Positions 1 to 7,045 of a stretch of DNA of 7,203 nt are shown here, piece after piece. The stretch covers positions 1 to 7,203 of the forward strand of contig JACOWO010000144.1 of assembly GCA_016176745.1 (NCBI GenBank), read 5' to 3'. A model generated the notes under the pieces. That model was given only the letters and a program-made list of their open reading frames with translations. It was not told where the DNA came from and did no database searches. Within the stretch, counting starts at the first letter, position 1, and every line of letters begins with the position of its first letter. The translations under genes and the position numbers were made by a program. The stretch comes from Nitrosopumilales archaeon. GTDB lineage: Archaea; Thermoproteota; Nitrososphaeria; Nitrososphaerales; Nitrosopumilaceae.

Positions 1-1095
1 CCCTTCAATGAAAACCCATCTGTCCTCTTCAATCTTTCTTTCCTCTACTAGTTGAGCTGTACCAAGATCTTTTTCAAATAGATCATCAAGGTTTGTTGTG
101 ATCCTAGCACCTGTTGCTTTTGCAAGTTTTGTCATGTCGCTTTCTTTTACTCGTCTTACTGTTAGTATTCCTGCTTTTGCAAGATAGTGTTGTACCATGT
201 CATCAACGCCCTTTTGACAGATAAGGACCGTAGCACCTGATGCGACAACCTTATCAACCATGGTTTTTAGCATTCTGTTTTCTTCATCTAGAAATGTTTT
301 CAGTTGTTGTGGATTGGAGATATTAATTTTAGCATCAGTTTCTGTTTTGTTGATTTCAAGTGCGGTGTTTACAAGTGCGATTTTTGCCTCAGAAACTTTT
401 TTTGGCATTCCAGCATGAACTACTTCTTTATCAAGAACTATTCCTTCAATTATTAATGAGTCTTTAATCGATTTTCCTGCTTTCTTTTCTACTTTGATAT
501 CATCTTCATCAACATGATATGTCTCGCCGATTTTTTCAGCAACAGCTAGTACAGCTTGAACAACTATGTCAGCAAGATGGCTAGAATCCTTTCTAACAAG
601 TTTTGTTTGCATTGCTGTTTTTGCAATTTTTTGTAAAAGTGTTTTATCGTTTGGAGAAACACTATCAGCTATTTCTTGCAATAGTTGCTTTGCTTTTTTT
701 GCAGCCTTTCTATATCCGTCTACAATGATTGTTGGGTGAACATCTTGATTTATCAAAGATTCTGCGCTTTCTAATAACGCACCGGCAAGCACCACAACAG
801 ATGTTGTTCCATCACCAACTTCATTATCAGTCGTTTTAGAAATTTCGACTAGCATCTTTGCAGCTGGATGTTGAACATCAATTTCTTTTAAAATAGTAGC
901 ACCATCATTAGTAATTGTAACATCGCCTAAATCATCTACAAGCATTTTATCCATCCCACGCGGACCCAAACTGGTGTGAACGATTTCAGCAATAATTTTA
1001 GCAGCTGCAATGTTGTTTCTTTGAGCTTCACGTCCCTTAGTTTCGGTTGCACCGTCTTTTAGTAAGACAACAGGCATGGTTCCTCTAACACTCAT
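1..1095 (-). CDS. thsA: Thermosome subunit (group II chaperonin), 3' end beyond window
   Basis: ATP-driven cytosolic protein-folding chaperonin; subunits build a double-ring cage with a built-in lid. I translated the minus strand by hand: it is open from an ATG at 1095 to the left edge, 365 codons, against roughly 540-570 for the family, so the C-terminal part of the equatorial domain lies outside. Visible hallmarks are [11 protein letters not shown] (residues 41-51), TNDGATIL (62-69) and the nucleotide-binding GDGTTS (94-99), then [13 protein letters not shown] (117-129), the intermediate domain, and an apical domain with [13 protein letters not shown], ending at DRWVFIEG. There is no frameshift. 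M1 is preferred over M7 (1077) because a TATA-like box is centred about 28 bp before 1095, which suits a leaderless mRNA. It is divergent from glyA. Ammonia-oxidising archaea often carry more than one thermosome paralogue, so the subunit letter is uncertain; the family is not. Confidence 0.95.
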   Translation of the reverse strand, partial: MSVRGTMPVVLLKDGATETKGREAQRNNIAAAKIIAEIVHTSLGPRGMDKMLVDDLGDVTITNDGATILKEIDVQHPAAKMLVEISKTTDNEVGDGTTSVVVLAGALLESAESLINQDVHPTIIVDGYRKAAKKAKQLLQEIADSVSPNDKTLLQKIAKTAMQTKLVRKDSSHLADIVVQAVLAVAEKIGETYHVDEDDIKVEKKAGKSIKDSLIIEGIVLDKEVVHAGMPKKVSEAKIALVNTALEINKTETDAKINISNPQQLKTFLDEENRMLKTMVDKVVASGATVLICQKGVDDMVQHYLAKAGILTVRRVKESDMTKLAKATGARITTNLDDLFEKDLGTAQLVEERKIEEDRWVFIEG

Positions 1096-1117
1096 TAATC
1101 GACAAGCGACACTTTCC

Positions 1118-1128
1118 CTTTTTATATC
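1118..1128 (-). promoter_or_regulatory. Probable TATA box of the thermosome gene
   Basis: Read on the minus strand the segment is GATATAAAAAG, a good archaeal TATA-box match. Its centre lies about 28 bp upstream of the ATG at 1095, the usual TATA-to-transcription-start distance, so transcription should begin at or next to the start codon and give a leaderless mRNA. No Shine-Dalgarno sequence is visible before the ATG. This is inferred from spacing and composition only. Confidence 0.55.
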
Positions 1129-1130
1129 TT

Positions 1131-1165
1131 CTTGACATTATGACGATCTTGAAAATTGTATCAAG
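1131..1165. promoter_or_regulatory. CTTGA repeats between the divergent thermosome and glyA promoters
   Basis: CTTGA occurs at 1131-1135 and again at 1148-1152 (17 bp apart), and its inverse TCAAG at 1161-1165, so the last two form a 5-bp dyad with an 8-bp spacer. They sit between the two TATA boxes, where a regulator could act on either gene. Such short repeats can arise by chance in AT-rich DNA, and no known regulator is assigned. Confidence 0.2.
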
Positions 1166-1170
1166 CGGTG

Positions 1171-1180
1171 TTTTTAAATT
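1171..1180 (+). promoter_or_regulatory. Probable TATA box of glyA
   Basis: TTTTTAAATT is TATA-like and centred about 26 bp upstream of the glyA ATG at 1202. That places the transcription start at or within a few bases of the ATG, so a leaderless or nearly leaderless mRNA is expected. The bases just before the ATG (GTTCGCAAGGC) contain no convincing Shine-Dalgarno sequence at a useful distance. Confidence 0.55.
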
Positions 1181-1201
1181 GGGAAAACTGGTTCGCAAGG
1201 C

Positions 1202-2464
1202 ATGGCAAGTTCTTACAAAAATTCTTACAAGAGAATTTTTTCAATGCTTAAAGAGCATAACAAATGGTTTGAGAACTCCATTCCTCTAATAGCAAGTGAA
1301 AATGTTCCTAGTCCAGCAGTAAAAGAAGCAATGCTTTCTGATTTTGGAAACCGTTACGCAGAAGGATGGCCTGGTGAACGTGTTTATGCTGGCTGCATAT
1401 ACATAGACAAAGTAGAGTTTGAATGTATGAAACTTGCAAAGACTCTATTCAAAGCAGAATTTGCAGATGTGCGGCCCATTTCTGGAGTTATTGCAAATCT
1501 TGCTGTATATTGTGGATTTACCAATCCAGGGGATGTAATGCTTGCACCATCAATTCCTGCTGGCGGGCATATTTCACATGGAAAAAAAGAACATTCAGGT
1601 ACTGCGGGTTTGGTTCATGGTCTTGATATAGAATTCTATCCTTTTGATGCAGAAGAAATGGCAATAGATGTTGATAAGACAAAAAACAAAATTGAAGAAC
1701 TAAAGAACTCAAACAGATTGCCTAAAATGGCAATGTTTGGAGGATCGCTGTTTCTTTTTCCTCATCCTGTAAAAGAACTTACAGACTTTCTAAAAAGCTA
1801 TAATATTCATATTAATTATGATGCTGCCCATGTAGCAGGTCTAATTGCGGGGGGACAGTTTCAAGATCCTTTACGAGAGGGAGCTGACACCATGACTATG
1901 AGCACCCACAAGACTCTATTTGGACCGCAAGGTGGTTTAGTATTAGGTTTTGAAAAACATGCTGATGTAATCAAAAAAGCTATATTTCCAGGTCTTACAA
2001 GTAGCCATCACATACATCACATGGCTGCAAAAGCAATAACATTTGCAGAAGCATTGGAATTTGGAAAAGATTATGCTAAACAGGTAATTAAAAATGCTAA
2101 AGCGTTAGCTGAGGCATTAAGTGATTTTGGTTTCAAAGTGCTTGGAGAGAAAAGAGGTTTTACAAAATCACATCAGATAGCTGTTAATGTTCTTGATTAC
2201 TCTGATGGTGGAAAAGTAGAAGCAGATTTAGAAAAAGCAAACATTATTGTAAACAGACAGCTTGGCGTATCAGAGATAACAAGACTTGGAATGAAAGAAG
2301 CAGAAATGAGAGATGTTGCGTCTTTTATTAAACAGGTTGTGATTGAAAAAAGAGATCCCAAAAAGCTTGCACCAGAAATAAAATTATTTAGAAAGTCTTA
2401 TCAAAAAGTTCATTATTGTTTTGATAAAAAACTTGGCGCTTATGAATATGTAAAACTTCGATGA
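1202..2464 (+). CDS. glyA: Serine hydroxymethyltransferase (PLP-dependent), with shortened substrate-arginine loop
   Basis: Cytosolic PLP enzyme that interconverts serine and glycine, passing a one-carbon unit to a pterin carrier. Seen in the 420-residue translation: LIASEN (29-34), the catalytic-glutamate motif NRYAEGWPGERVYAGC (50-65, E54), GGHISHG (121-127), the PLP-ring aspartate and stacking histidine in NYDAAHVAG (205-213, D207, H210), and the Schiff-base lysine in STHKTLFGPQGG (234-245, K237). The C-terminal TRLGMKEAEM (360-369) is also family-typical. Odd: archaeal relatives have a longer segment before this, containing LLPWD and SGIRLGTQE; here it is collapsed to NRQLGVSE (351-358), about 17 residues shorter by memory, and the arginine of IRLG that binds the substrate carboxylate (R363 in E. 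coli) aligns with Q353. R352 is adjacent and could substitute. Otherwise intact. Divergent from the thermosome gene, convergent with polC. Family assignment is firm; full activity is not proven. Confidence 0.95.
   Translation: MASSYKNSYKRIFSMLKEHNKWFENSIPLIASENVPSPAVKEAMLSDFGNRYAEGWPGERVYAGCIYIDKVEFECMKLAKTLFKAEFADVRPISGVIANLAVYCGFTNPGDVMLAPSIPAGGHISHGKKEHSGTAGLVHGLDIEFYPFDAEEMAIDVDKTKNKIEELKNSNRLPKMAMFGGSLFLFPHPVKELTDFLKSYNIHINYDAAHVAGLIAGGQFQDPLREGADTMTMSTHKTLFGPQGGLVLGFEKHADVIKKAIFPGLTSSHHIHHMAAKAITFAEALEFGKDYAKQVIKNAKALAEALSDFGFKVLGEKRGFTKSHQIAVNVLDYSDGGKVEADLEKANIIVNRQLGVSEITRLGMKEAEMRDVASFIKQVVIEKRDPKKLAPEIKLFRKSYQKVHYCFDKKLGAYEYVKLR
2426..2431 (-). terminator. Possible T-tract terminator for the GGGPS-polC transcript
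   Basis: On the minus strand this is a run of six T about 40 bases downstream of the polC stop codon, inside the 3' end of glyA. Archaeal RNA polymerase can stop at T-rich tracts without a hairpin. It is the first T6 run after the gene, but single runs are common in AT-rich DNA. Confidence 0.25.
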
Positions 2465-2470
2465 TATGGA

Positions 2471-5400
2471 TTAGGCATAATCTGTAAGAAGAAGTTGATC
2501 GCCTTTATTTTTGCCAAAGACCAGATCAATTTCATCTGCTAATGTTTGGACTCTAGTTTTTAGATAAGAATTGGTTTCGTATTTTTCGGTCAACCGTTTA
2601 GCTAGTTTTAGATATTTTTCAACTGATGCTCTTGTAATTGTTTGAATAAGGTTGTTGCCACAACTACATTTTTGTGCTAGTGGAATTCGTCTATAACTTC
2701 GGCCACATGCAGTACATCTAAAACTTTGTTGTCCATATGCTCTGAGATTACCCATAATATCGGGTAGCAGGTGAGTTGTAATCACATGTGAAACAATCTC
2801 ATTTGTGTCTACAGCGTTGATGAGATCAGCATTTCGAATTTGCATGTCAAGTTTTTCAATCATAGAACCAAGTGTTGAATATGCACTTCTAGATTTAGTT
2901 GTAGTAATGGTAGATGTTGGGTGCGTATAATGATAACCATAAAACTCCTCTTTTGTTTCAAGTCGCGACTTGAGTATCTCGATTGTAGTTATGCTTGTAG
3001 CTTTCTGATTTAATGTTGTTGATTCATAAAATGAGAGTGGAAATTTTTCTGTAACTTCAAAATTATGAGCTTGTGGTTGTGATTCATGTGGTATAACTAT
3101 TGGTTGTATGAGAAGTGGCGCATCCATAAGACCACCTATCCTGTCTGAGAGAAACTGGCGAGAGAAATTTAGTAAACTGTCCATTAAAAGCATGATAGAG
3201 TCGGCGTCTCCATCAGCATCACGTCGTTTAGCTGAATGCCATATGGGAGTTGCAAAACAAACTTGTGTATCAGTAAACCCAATAATTCTTCCAATGATAC
3301 CAACAGAGGTATGTGGTGCCAACCCAATTATTAGGTGGCCTAATAGATCGTCTATAGTTTTAACATTATAAAATTCGGTTTTTCCGTAGAGTTTTGTCAG
3401 TTCTGTATCTATGTATTTACAGGCATTAACAAGATATTTTCCACATTCTATGGGAAGTACTACGTCCTGTATTTTTAGCTCAATTATTTGATCTGAATTA
3501 TTTAGAGTATGACCATCTTTGTCATGAGTATAGCCTAGATTCTTTAGTTTTTCAACTGATGTTCCAATCCAAGATGGTTTAAAATGAGTAAGTGGGCAAT
3601 TGGTTGCATCAAACCTCACAGTACCATCTTTGAAAACCGTCAGTCCATATTTTTGTCTAATAAGTCCTTTTTCAAGCGGTTCAGCAATCTTGTCTTGGCT
3701 GATTAGTTCTTTTACTCCCTTGAAAGGCTCTTGTGCACGAATTAGAGTTTTTTCTTGTGCCAAGAGTAATGATGTCTTTAATGGAAAGAGTTTGTAGGAA
3801 TGTGATGGTGCTATTTTTTTACATTTTTGACAAAAAGGTGAGGTAAGATTTTCTCTACATATTCGGCAAGTGTATACAACTGATGTTTTATTGCCACATC
3901 TTTTGCATGCTATGCTTATAGAAGGTTCATTGCATTTTTGACAAACACGGTTATGAATATTGGAATAGAAACTACCATGGTTTGAGGCTTTTAGCAAATC
4001 TCGTGTAGGACCACCCTTATCACCTACTGGAAAAAGTACGTGTACTGGGGGCTTCATTTGTCGTAAGGCTGCCTTTTCTGGTCTTCCAATTCTGACTCCT
4101 ACAGATGTTGAAAATTTATTACGAATTATAATTCCCGAAGAATCTGATATTAGTTTAGGTATGGTAAGTGAGTTGTCTAGTTTGATTGGATTTCTGAAAA
4201 GTAAGTTAAAGAAAATTTTGGCTTCAGTATTTTTTAGTGTGATAGTATCGTCTAAAACTTCGTGTGGTGTTCCAAGTTTTTCTAGAATAGGCTTACAGAG
4301 TTTTGGGTAGTAAATAATATCATTTTGAATATCAAGTGGATGTAAAATGGTCTTAAATTCATCTATAGTGATTTGATCCCAATAATATAGATAATGTGGA
4401 TGTAGTGGAATTTGAAAATCTAATGAAATTGTTATTGCCTCATCTAAAGTGGGGGTTTCATTTAGAAATCTAGATAGATGTGTATTTTTGTCATCTGGCT
4501 CGTATTTTGAAATTTTTTCACGTAGTTGTTCTGCCCATACTTCTTCTACATAACCTGTTGGTACAAGTTGTGCATTATTTTCTAAGAAATCTCCAAATGA
4601 GATGAGAATGTCTCCTAAATGAAGGATTTTTTCAATTTCGTTTTTTATTTTGATTGCGTGCTTGGTATTATGAATTTTAATTACGTTGCCATTTTTGAGT
4701 CTGACTATTGGTGTTTCTATCGAATCAACAAATGCTACAGTCGCACCTTTGCCAGGTATATCAAGTTTAACTTGAGTTCCAGCTGTTATGGTATGATCTA
4801 GAATCTCTGCTATTATAGGATGAATTCCAACACATGCAAATCCTGTGTTACATGCTCTACCATATCGAAGTCTAAATCCCCCAAGTTTTTTTGGTAATGA
4901 TAAAACGGATCTACCAACAATTACCTCTTCCATTCTCTTAGCTGCAGAGTCTTCTTTGTCTCCTGTCTGAATAGCACCTTTTAGTTCGCTTAACCACTCC
5001 CATCCATCCAGATCATATTGTTGAATCCTTTGCAAGAGTTTTTTGGATCTACCTATAAGACCGTCATTTAGAACACGTAAGGCACCGCCCCTTACTCTAT
5101 CAGTTTTAATACGCTTCATGTTTTTGTGATTAACTACTTCAAATGGATCGGTATCAACACCGTCAAGTTCTACAGGCAGGTTTGAGATAGTTGTTACTAC
5201 ATCTTCGTCAAGAACATGAAATTGAAAGCTTCCTTGAGCCTCTCTTTCATACACTCTTAATTCCTCAATAAAACGACCTGTTTCATCATCAAAGGAATTT
5301 GCTTGGTATTTACCAAGGCCTACTGCCTTTCTTACATGATCAGCTATTAACATTGTTACTGCTGACTCTGTCCCACCTGCTGATCTCATTGGCCCTGCAA

Positions 5401-5857
5401 TAGACACTGATAGGTATTCAGAACCGTCTTTGTTTTGTTTGATTTTGACCTTGTTTATTCCTTGTAATGGCGCAATAGTTACTCCTTCTGTTACTACTGC
5501 AAGACCCACTCTAACTGCAAGATCAAGTCTTTCTTCAAGCGAGGTATTAGGAGGTAAATGCTTCCCCAATGCAATGTCTTTTGATATAATTAGAGCGGAT
5601 AACTCCTTACCGTTTGTTTTTAGGAGTTGCCTTAAGTTGTCAGATATATCTATGTCATGCATTTTTGCTACACGATCAGCCAGATCAAATGCAATTTTTG
5701 GCTCTACTATTCCTGATGAATCCACTAATGTTGATTTGGCGCTTGCGGCTTTTTCAAAAATAGTATAGGCTTCTTTTGAGATGTTGGTATAATAATCAAA
5801 ATAGTAATCTGGCATTAAAATTTCTTTTATGCGAGATATTGCATGGTTTTCAGACAT
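2471..5857 (-). CDS. polC: DNA polymerase D large (catalytic) subunit DP2
   Basis: Catalytic subunit of the archaea-specific replicative polymerase PolD; it pairs with the proofreading subunit DP1, not encoded here. The 1128-residue length is normal. In order: MPDYYFDYY near the N-terminus (15-23); GPMRSAGGTESA (155-166); LPKKLGGFRLRYGR (321-334) with NTGF and GIHP; GRPEKAALRQMKPPVHVLFP (591-610); two four-cysteine zinc sites (C639/C642/C651/C654 and C664/C667/C676/C679); the catalytic motif RRDADGDADSIMLL (878-891), where D882 and D884 match the metal-binding aspartates of the family's CDGDED; and a C-terminal zinc site (C1048, C1051, C1064, C1066) whose last pair is CSC rather than the usual C-x-x-C. 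The protein ends in QLLLTDYA, resembling a PCNA-binding PIP box (Q1121, L1124, Y1127). No intein interrupts the catalytic motif. It starts 3 bp after the GGGP synthase stop and has no promoter or Shine-Dalgarno of its own, so translation is probably coupled. Confidence 0.97.
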   Translation of the reverse strand: MSENHAISRIKEILMPDYYFDYYTNISKEAYTIFEKAASAKSTLVDSSGIVEPKIAFDLADRVAKMHDIDISDNLRQLLKTNGKELSALIISKDIALGKHLPPNTSLEERLDLAVRVGLAVVTEGVTIAPLQGINKVKIKQNKDGSEYLSVSIAGPMRSAGGTESAVTMLIADHVRKAVGLGKYQANSFDDETGRFIEELRVYEREAQGSFQFHVLDEDVVTTISNLPVELDGVDTDPFEVVNHKNMKRIKTDRVRGGALRVLNDGLIGRSKKLLQRIQQYDLDGWEWLSELKGAIQTGDKEDSAAKRMEEVIVGRSVLSLPKKLGGFRLRYGRACNTGFACVGIHPIIAEILDHTITAGTQVKLDIPGKGATVAFVDSIETPIVRLKNGNVIKIHNTKHAIKIKNEIEKILHLGDILISFGDFLENNAQLVPTGYVEEVWAEQLREKISKYEPDDKNTHLSRFLNETPTLDEAITISLDFQIPLHPHYLYYWDQITIDEFKTILHPLDIQNDIIYYPKLCKPILEKLGTPHEVLDDTITLKNTEAKIFFNLLFRNPIKLDNSLTIPKLISDSSGIIIRNKFSTSVGVRIGRPEKAALRQMKPPVHVLFPVGDKGGPTRDLLKASNHGSFYSNIHNRVCQKCNEPSISIACKRCGNKTSVVYTCRICRENLTSPFCQKCKKIAPSHSYKLFPLKTSLLLAQEKTLIRAQEPFKGVKELISQDKIAEPLEKGLIRQKYGLTVFKDGTVRFDATNCPLTHFKPSWIGTSVEKLKNLGYTHDKDGHTLNNSDQIIELKIQDVVLPIECGKYLVNACKYIDTELTKLYGKTEFYNVKTIDDLLGHLIIGLAPHTSVGIIGRIIGFTDTQVCFATPIWHSAKRRDADGDADSIMLLMDSLLNFSRQFLSDRIGGLMDAPLLIQPIVIPHESQPQAHNFEVTEKFPLSFYESTTLNQKATSITTIEILKSRLETKEEFYGYHYTHPTSTITTTKSRSAYSTLGSMIEKLDMQIRNADLINAVDTNEIVSHVITTHLLPDIMGNLRAYGQQSFRCTACGRSYRRIPLAQKCSCGNNLIQTITRASVEKYLKLAKRLTEKYETNSYLKTRVQTLADEIDLVFGKNKGDQLLLTDYA
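2504..2512 (+). terminator. Possible T-tract terminator for glyA
   Basis: TTTATTTTT lies about 40-48 bases after the glyA stop codon, inside the 3' end of polC. Because the two genes converge with only 6 bp between them, each transcript must end within the other gene and their 3' ends should be complementary. Support is composition and position only. Confidence 0.25.
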
Positions 5858-5860
5858 TTG

Positions 5861-6613
5861 TTATTTCTTTATGTTTTGAATGGATTTTGAGATTTCTGCT
5901 AGTTTTTGTAGGCTGCCTTTTTTCTCAAGTAGAGTACCAATTACCAAAACATCTGCTCCTGCGTTTACAAGTGTTTTAGCAGTTTTTGAATCTTTGATGC
6001 CGCCTCCAACAATAAGAATACCATCAAAAACCTTACGAACTTCCTTTACCATTTCTGGTTTTACGTTTGAAGTCGCGCCTGAGCCAGCTTCAAGATATAC
6101 AAACCTCATCCCAAAAAACTGGGCTGCCAGAGAGTAGGCTGCAGCAATTTTTGGTTTATCAAAAGGAATTCCCCTAGCAGCACCTACAAACCATGCAGAG
6201 GTTCCTTCTCCAATCACCAAATATGCTGTTGGAAGTGGCTCTAAACCAAATTTTTTAACACTTGGTGCGCCAAGTGCCTGTGCTTGAGAAATAAAATATG
6301 GATTTTCAGAATTCATTAATGAACTAAATAAAATTGCATCAGCGTGTGGAACAACACCTGTAATATTTCCAGGGAATAGAATTATTGGGATTTTAATTGT
6401 TTTTTTTAGATTTTTTACAAGTTCTGCCATCTCAATCTGATCTGTTGCAGAAGAGCCCCCTACCAGTATGGCTGACGCACCTAGTTTTTCTACCTCCTTT
6501 GCAAGCTTTACTGCTGAAGTTACATTAGAGATCTCAGAATCGATTAAAACAAAGAGTAATGCTGACTTCTTTACTAGTTGTGATTTTAGGTTTGTTTCAA
6601 CACGGCCTGCCAT
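5861..6613 (-). CDS. Geranylgeranylglyceryl phosphate synthase (GGGPS)
   Basis: Prenyltransferase that joins geranylgeranyl diphosphate to sn-glycerol 1-phosphate, making the first ether bond of archaeal membrane lipids; a TIM-barrel, Mg-dependent enzyme of the PcrB/GGGPS family. The 250 residues carry the barrel signatures in order: FVLIDSE (21-27, with D25 at the place of the Mg-binding aspartate of LIDPDK-type motifs), ILVGGSS (49-55), LFPGN (79-83), the substrate loop YLEAGSGA (173-180), the phosphate-binding VGGGIKD (202-208) and VIGTLLE (224-230). The length is typical of the longer archaeal group. LIDSE in place of LIDPD is a mild variation that keeps the aspartate. The ATG at 6613 follows a TATA-like CTTTAAAG by about 25 bp, suggesting a leaderless mRNA. 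It is the first gene of a two-gene operon with polC, 3 bp apart. The bacterial homologue PcrB uses other prenyl donors, but the archaeal setting supports GGGPS. Confidence 0.95.
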   Translation of the reverse strand: MAGRVETNLKSQLVKKSALLFVLIDSEISNVTSAVKLAKEVEKLGASAILVGGSSATDQIEMAELVKNLKKTIKIPIILFPGNITGVVPHADAILFSSLMNSENPYFISQAQALGAPSVKKFGLEPLPTAYLVIGEGTSAWFVGAARGIPFDKPKIAAAYSLAAQFFGMRFVYLEAGSGATSNVKPEMVKEVRKVFDGILIVGGGIKDSKTAKTLVNAGADVLVIGTLLEKKGSLQKLAEISKSIQNIKK

Positions 6614-6634
6614 AACTGAGGTTTTCTCGTGACG

Positions 6635-6642
6635 CTTTAAAG
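6635..6642 (-). promoter_or_regulatory. Probable TATA box of the GGGPS-polC operon
   Basis: The palindrome CTTTAAAG is centred about 25 bp upstream of the GGGPS ATG at 6613, matching archaeal TATA-box spacing for a leaderless transcript. Because it is self-complementary and adjoins the TATA-like sequence of the divergent gene, the two promoters may compete for TBP. Confidence 0.5.
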
Positions 6643-6650
6643 TTTAATTG
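6641..6650 (+). promoter_or_regulatory. Possible TATA box of the small HTH-like gene
   Basis: AGTTTAATTG is centred about 32 bp before the ATG at 6678, so transcription would begin about 5 bases before the start codon. It overlaps the minus-strand box of the GGGPS operon by two bases. It is the best TATA-like candidate in this 64-bp gap but a weaker match than the others in the window. Confidence 0.35.
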
Positions 6651-6658
6651 GAATAAGG

Positions 6659-6674
6659 TATACAGAATTGTATA
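6659..6674. promoter_or_regulatory. 16-bp dyad, possible operator
   Basis: TATACA-GAAT-TGTATA is a perfect inverted repeat with 6-bp arms and a 4-bp centre. It ends 3 bp before the start codon at 6678, over the expected transcription start of the small HTH-like gene, and lies about 17 bp upstream of the TATA box of the divergent GGGPS operon. A dimeric regulator bound here could block the plus-strand gene and influence the minus-strand operon. The site looks like an operator but no binding protein is known. Confidence 0.4.
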
Positions 6675-6677
6675 GCT

Positions 6678-7040
6678 ATGGAAGAATCTGAATTTTATAG
6701 ATTTAACAATATTATTAGAGAGATTATTAAAAAATCATTATTTACAGAACGACAAATTGAAATAATTTTAAAACATAAAAATTTGATAGAAACTAAACTT
6801 AGCATCTCAAAAGGCGCATATTACAGACAGGTAAGTCAGTCTAGAGAAAAATTGTTAAGGTTTTATTATTCAATCATCCTCCTTCGTGGTTTAGGCATAG
6901 TATTGCCTGATGATATTGATATGATGTCTCAGCTTTCTGAGCAGGTTTCTGTGATAAAAGATGGTGATGTTTTTCCCGAACGAGAGTTAGAAATCATTGA
7001 TGTGATAGATAAGATGATCAAACAGTTAAGTAAGATGTGA
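6678..7040 (+). CDS. Small helix-turn-helix-like protein, function unknown
   Basis: A 120-residue soluble, charged protein with no signal peptide or clear membrane segment. I do not recognise a named gene, but the sequence resembles small conserved proteins I recall from ammonia-oxidising archaea. Residues 21-60 suggest a DNA-binding fold of the sigma-70 region 4 / LuxR type: LFTERQIEII (21-30) looks like the capped first helix, and ISKGAYYRQVSQSREKLL (43-60) like a recognition helix rich in S, R, Q and Y. A hydrophobic stretch FYYSIILLRGLGIVL (62-76) probably packs the core or a dimer surface. The capping motif recurs near the C-terminus as VFPERELEII (98-107). It is divergent from the GGGPS-polC operon across 64 bp holding a dyad, which fits a local regulator; that role is inference. 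The ATG at 6678 has no Shine-Dalgarno and probably a very short leader. Coding status is likely; function is open. Confidence 0.8.
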   Translation: MEESEFYRFNNIIREIIKKSLFTERQIEIILKHKNLIETKLSISKGAYYRQVSQSREKLLRFYYSIILLRGLGIVLPDDIDMMSQLSEQVSVIKDGDVFPERELEIIDVIDKMIKQLSKM

Positions 7041-7045
7041 TTTTT
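7041..7045 (+). terminator. Possible T-tract terminator of the small HTH-like gene
   Basis: TTTTT follows the stop codon directly. There is no preceding GC-rich hairpin, as is usual in archaea. The following stretch to about 7130 is AT-rich, and I see no gene or RNA in it. Confidence 0.3.

Noticed and set aside
1..1095. Thermosome gene as a truncated pseudogene
   Set aside because: The frame is open and fully family-like up to the window edge; it is cut by the window, not by a stop or frameshift.
3206..3240. Possible intein insertion at the DP2 catalytic motif
   Set aside because: Many archaeal DP2 genes carry an intein here, but RRDADGDADSIMLL is continuous and the total length of 1128 residues leaves no room for one.
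3108..3371. 87-codon plus-strand open frame opposite the DP2 catalytic motif
   Set aside because: Shadow of the conserved catalytic region on the other strand; no independent protein features.
5430..5768. 112-codon plus-strand open frame opposite polC
   Set aside because: It lies wholly antisense to the well-conserved N-terminal part of DP2, its composition looks like reversed coding sequence, and no promoter or family motif is visible.
5880..6137. 85-codon plus-strand open frame, and an overlapping 67-codon one at 5776-5979, opposite GGGPS/polC
   Set aside because: Both are antisense to conserved enzyme-coding sequence and look like shadows; no promoter is evident.
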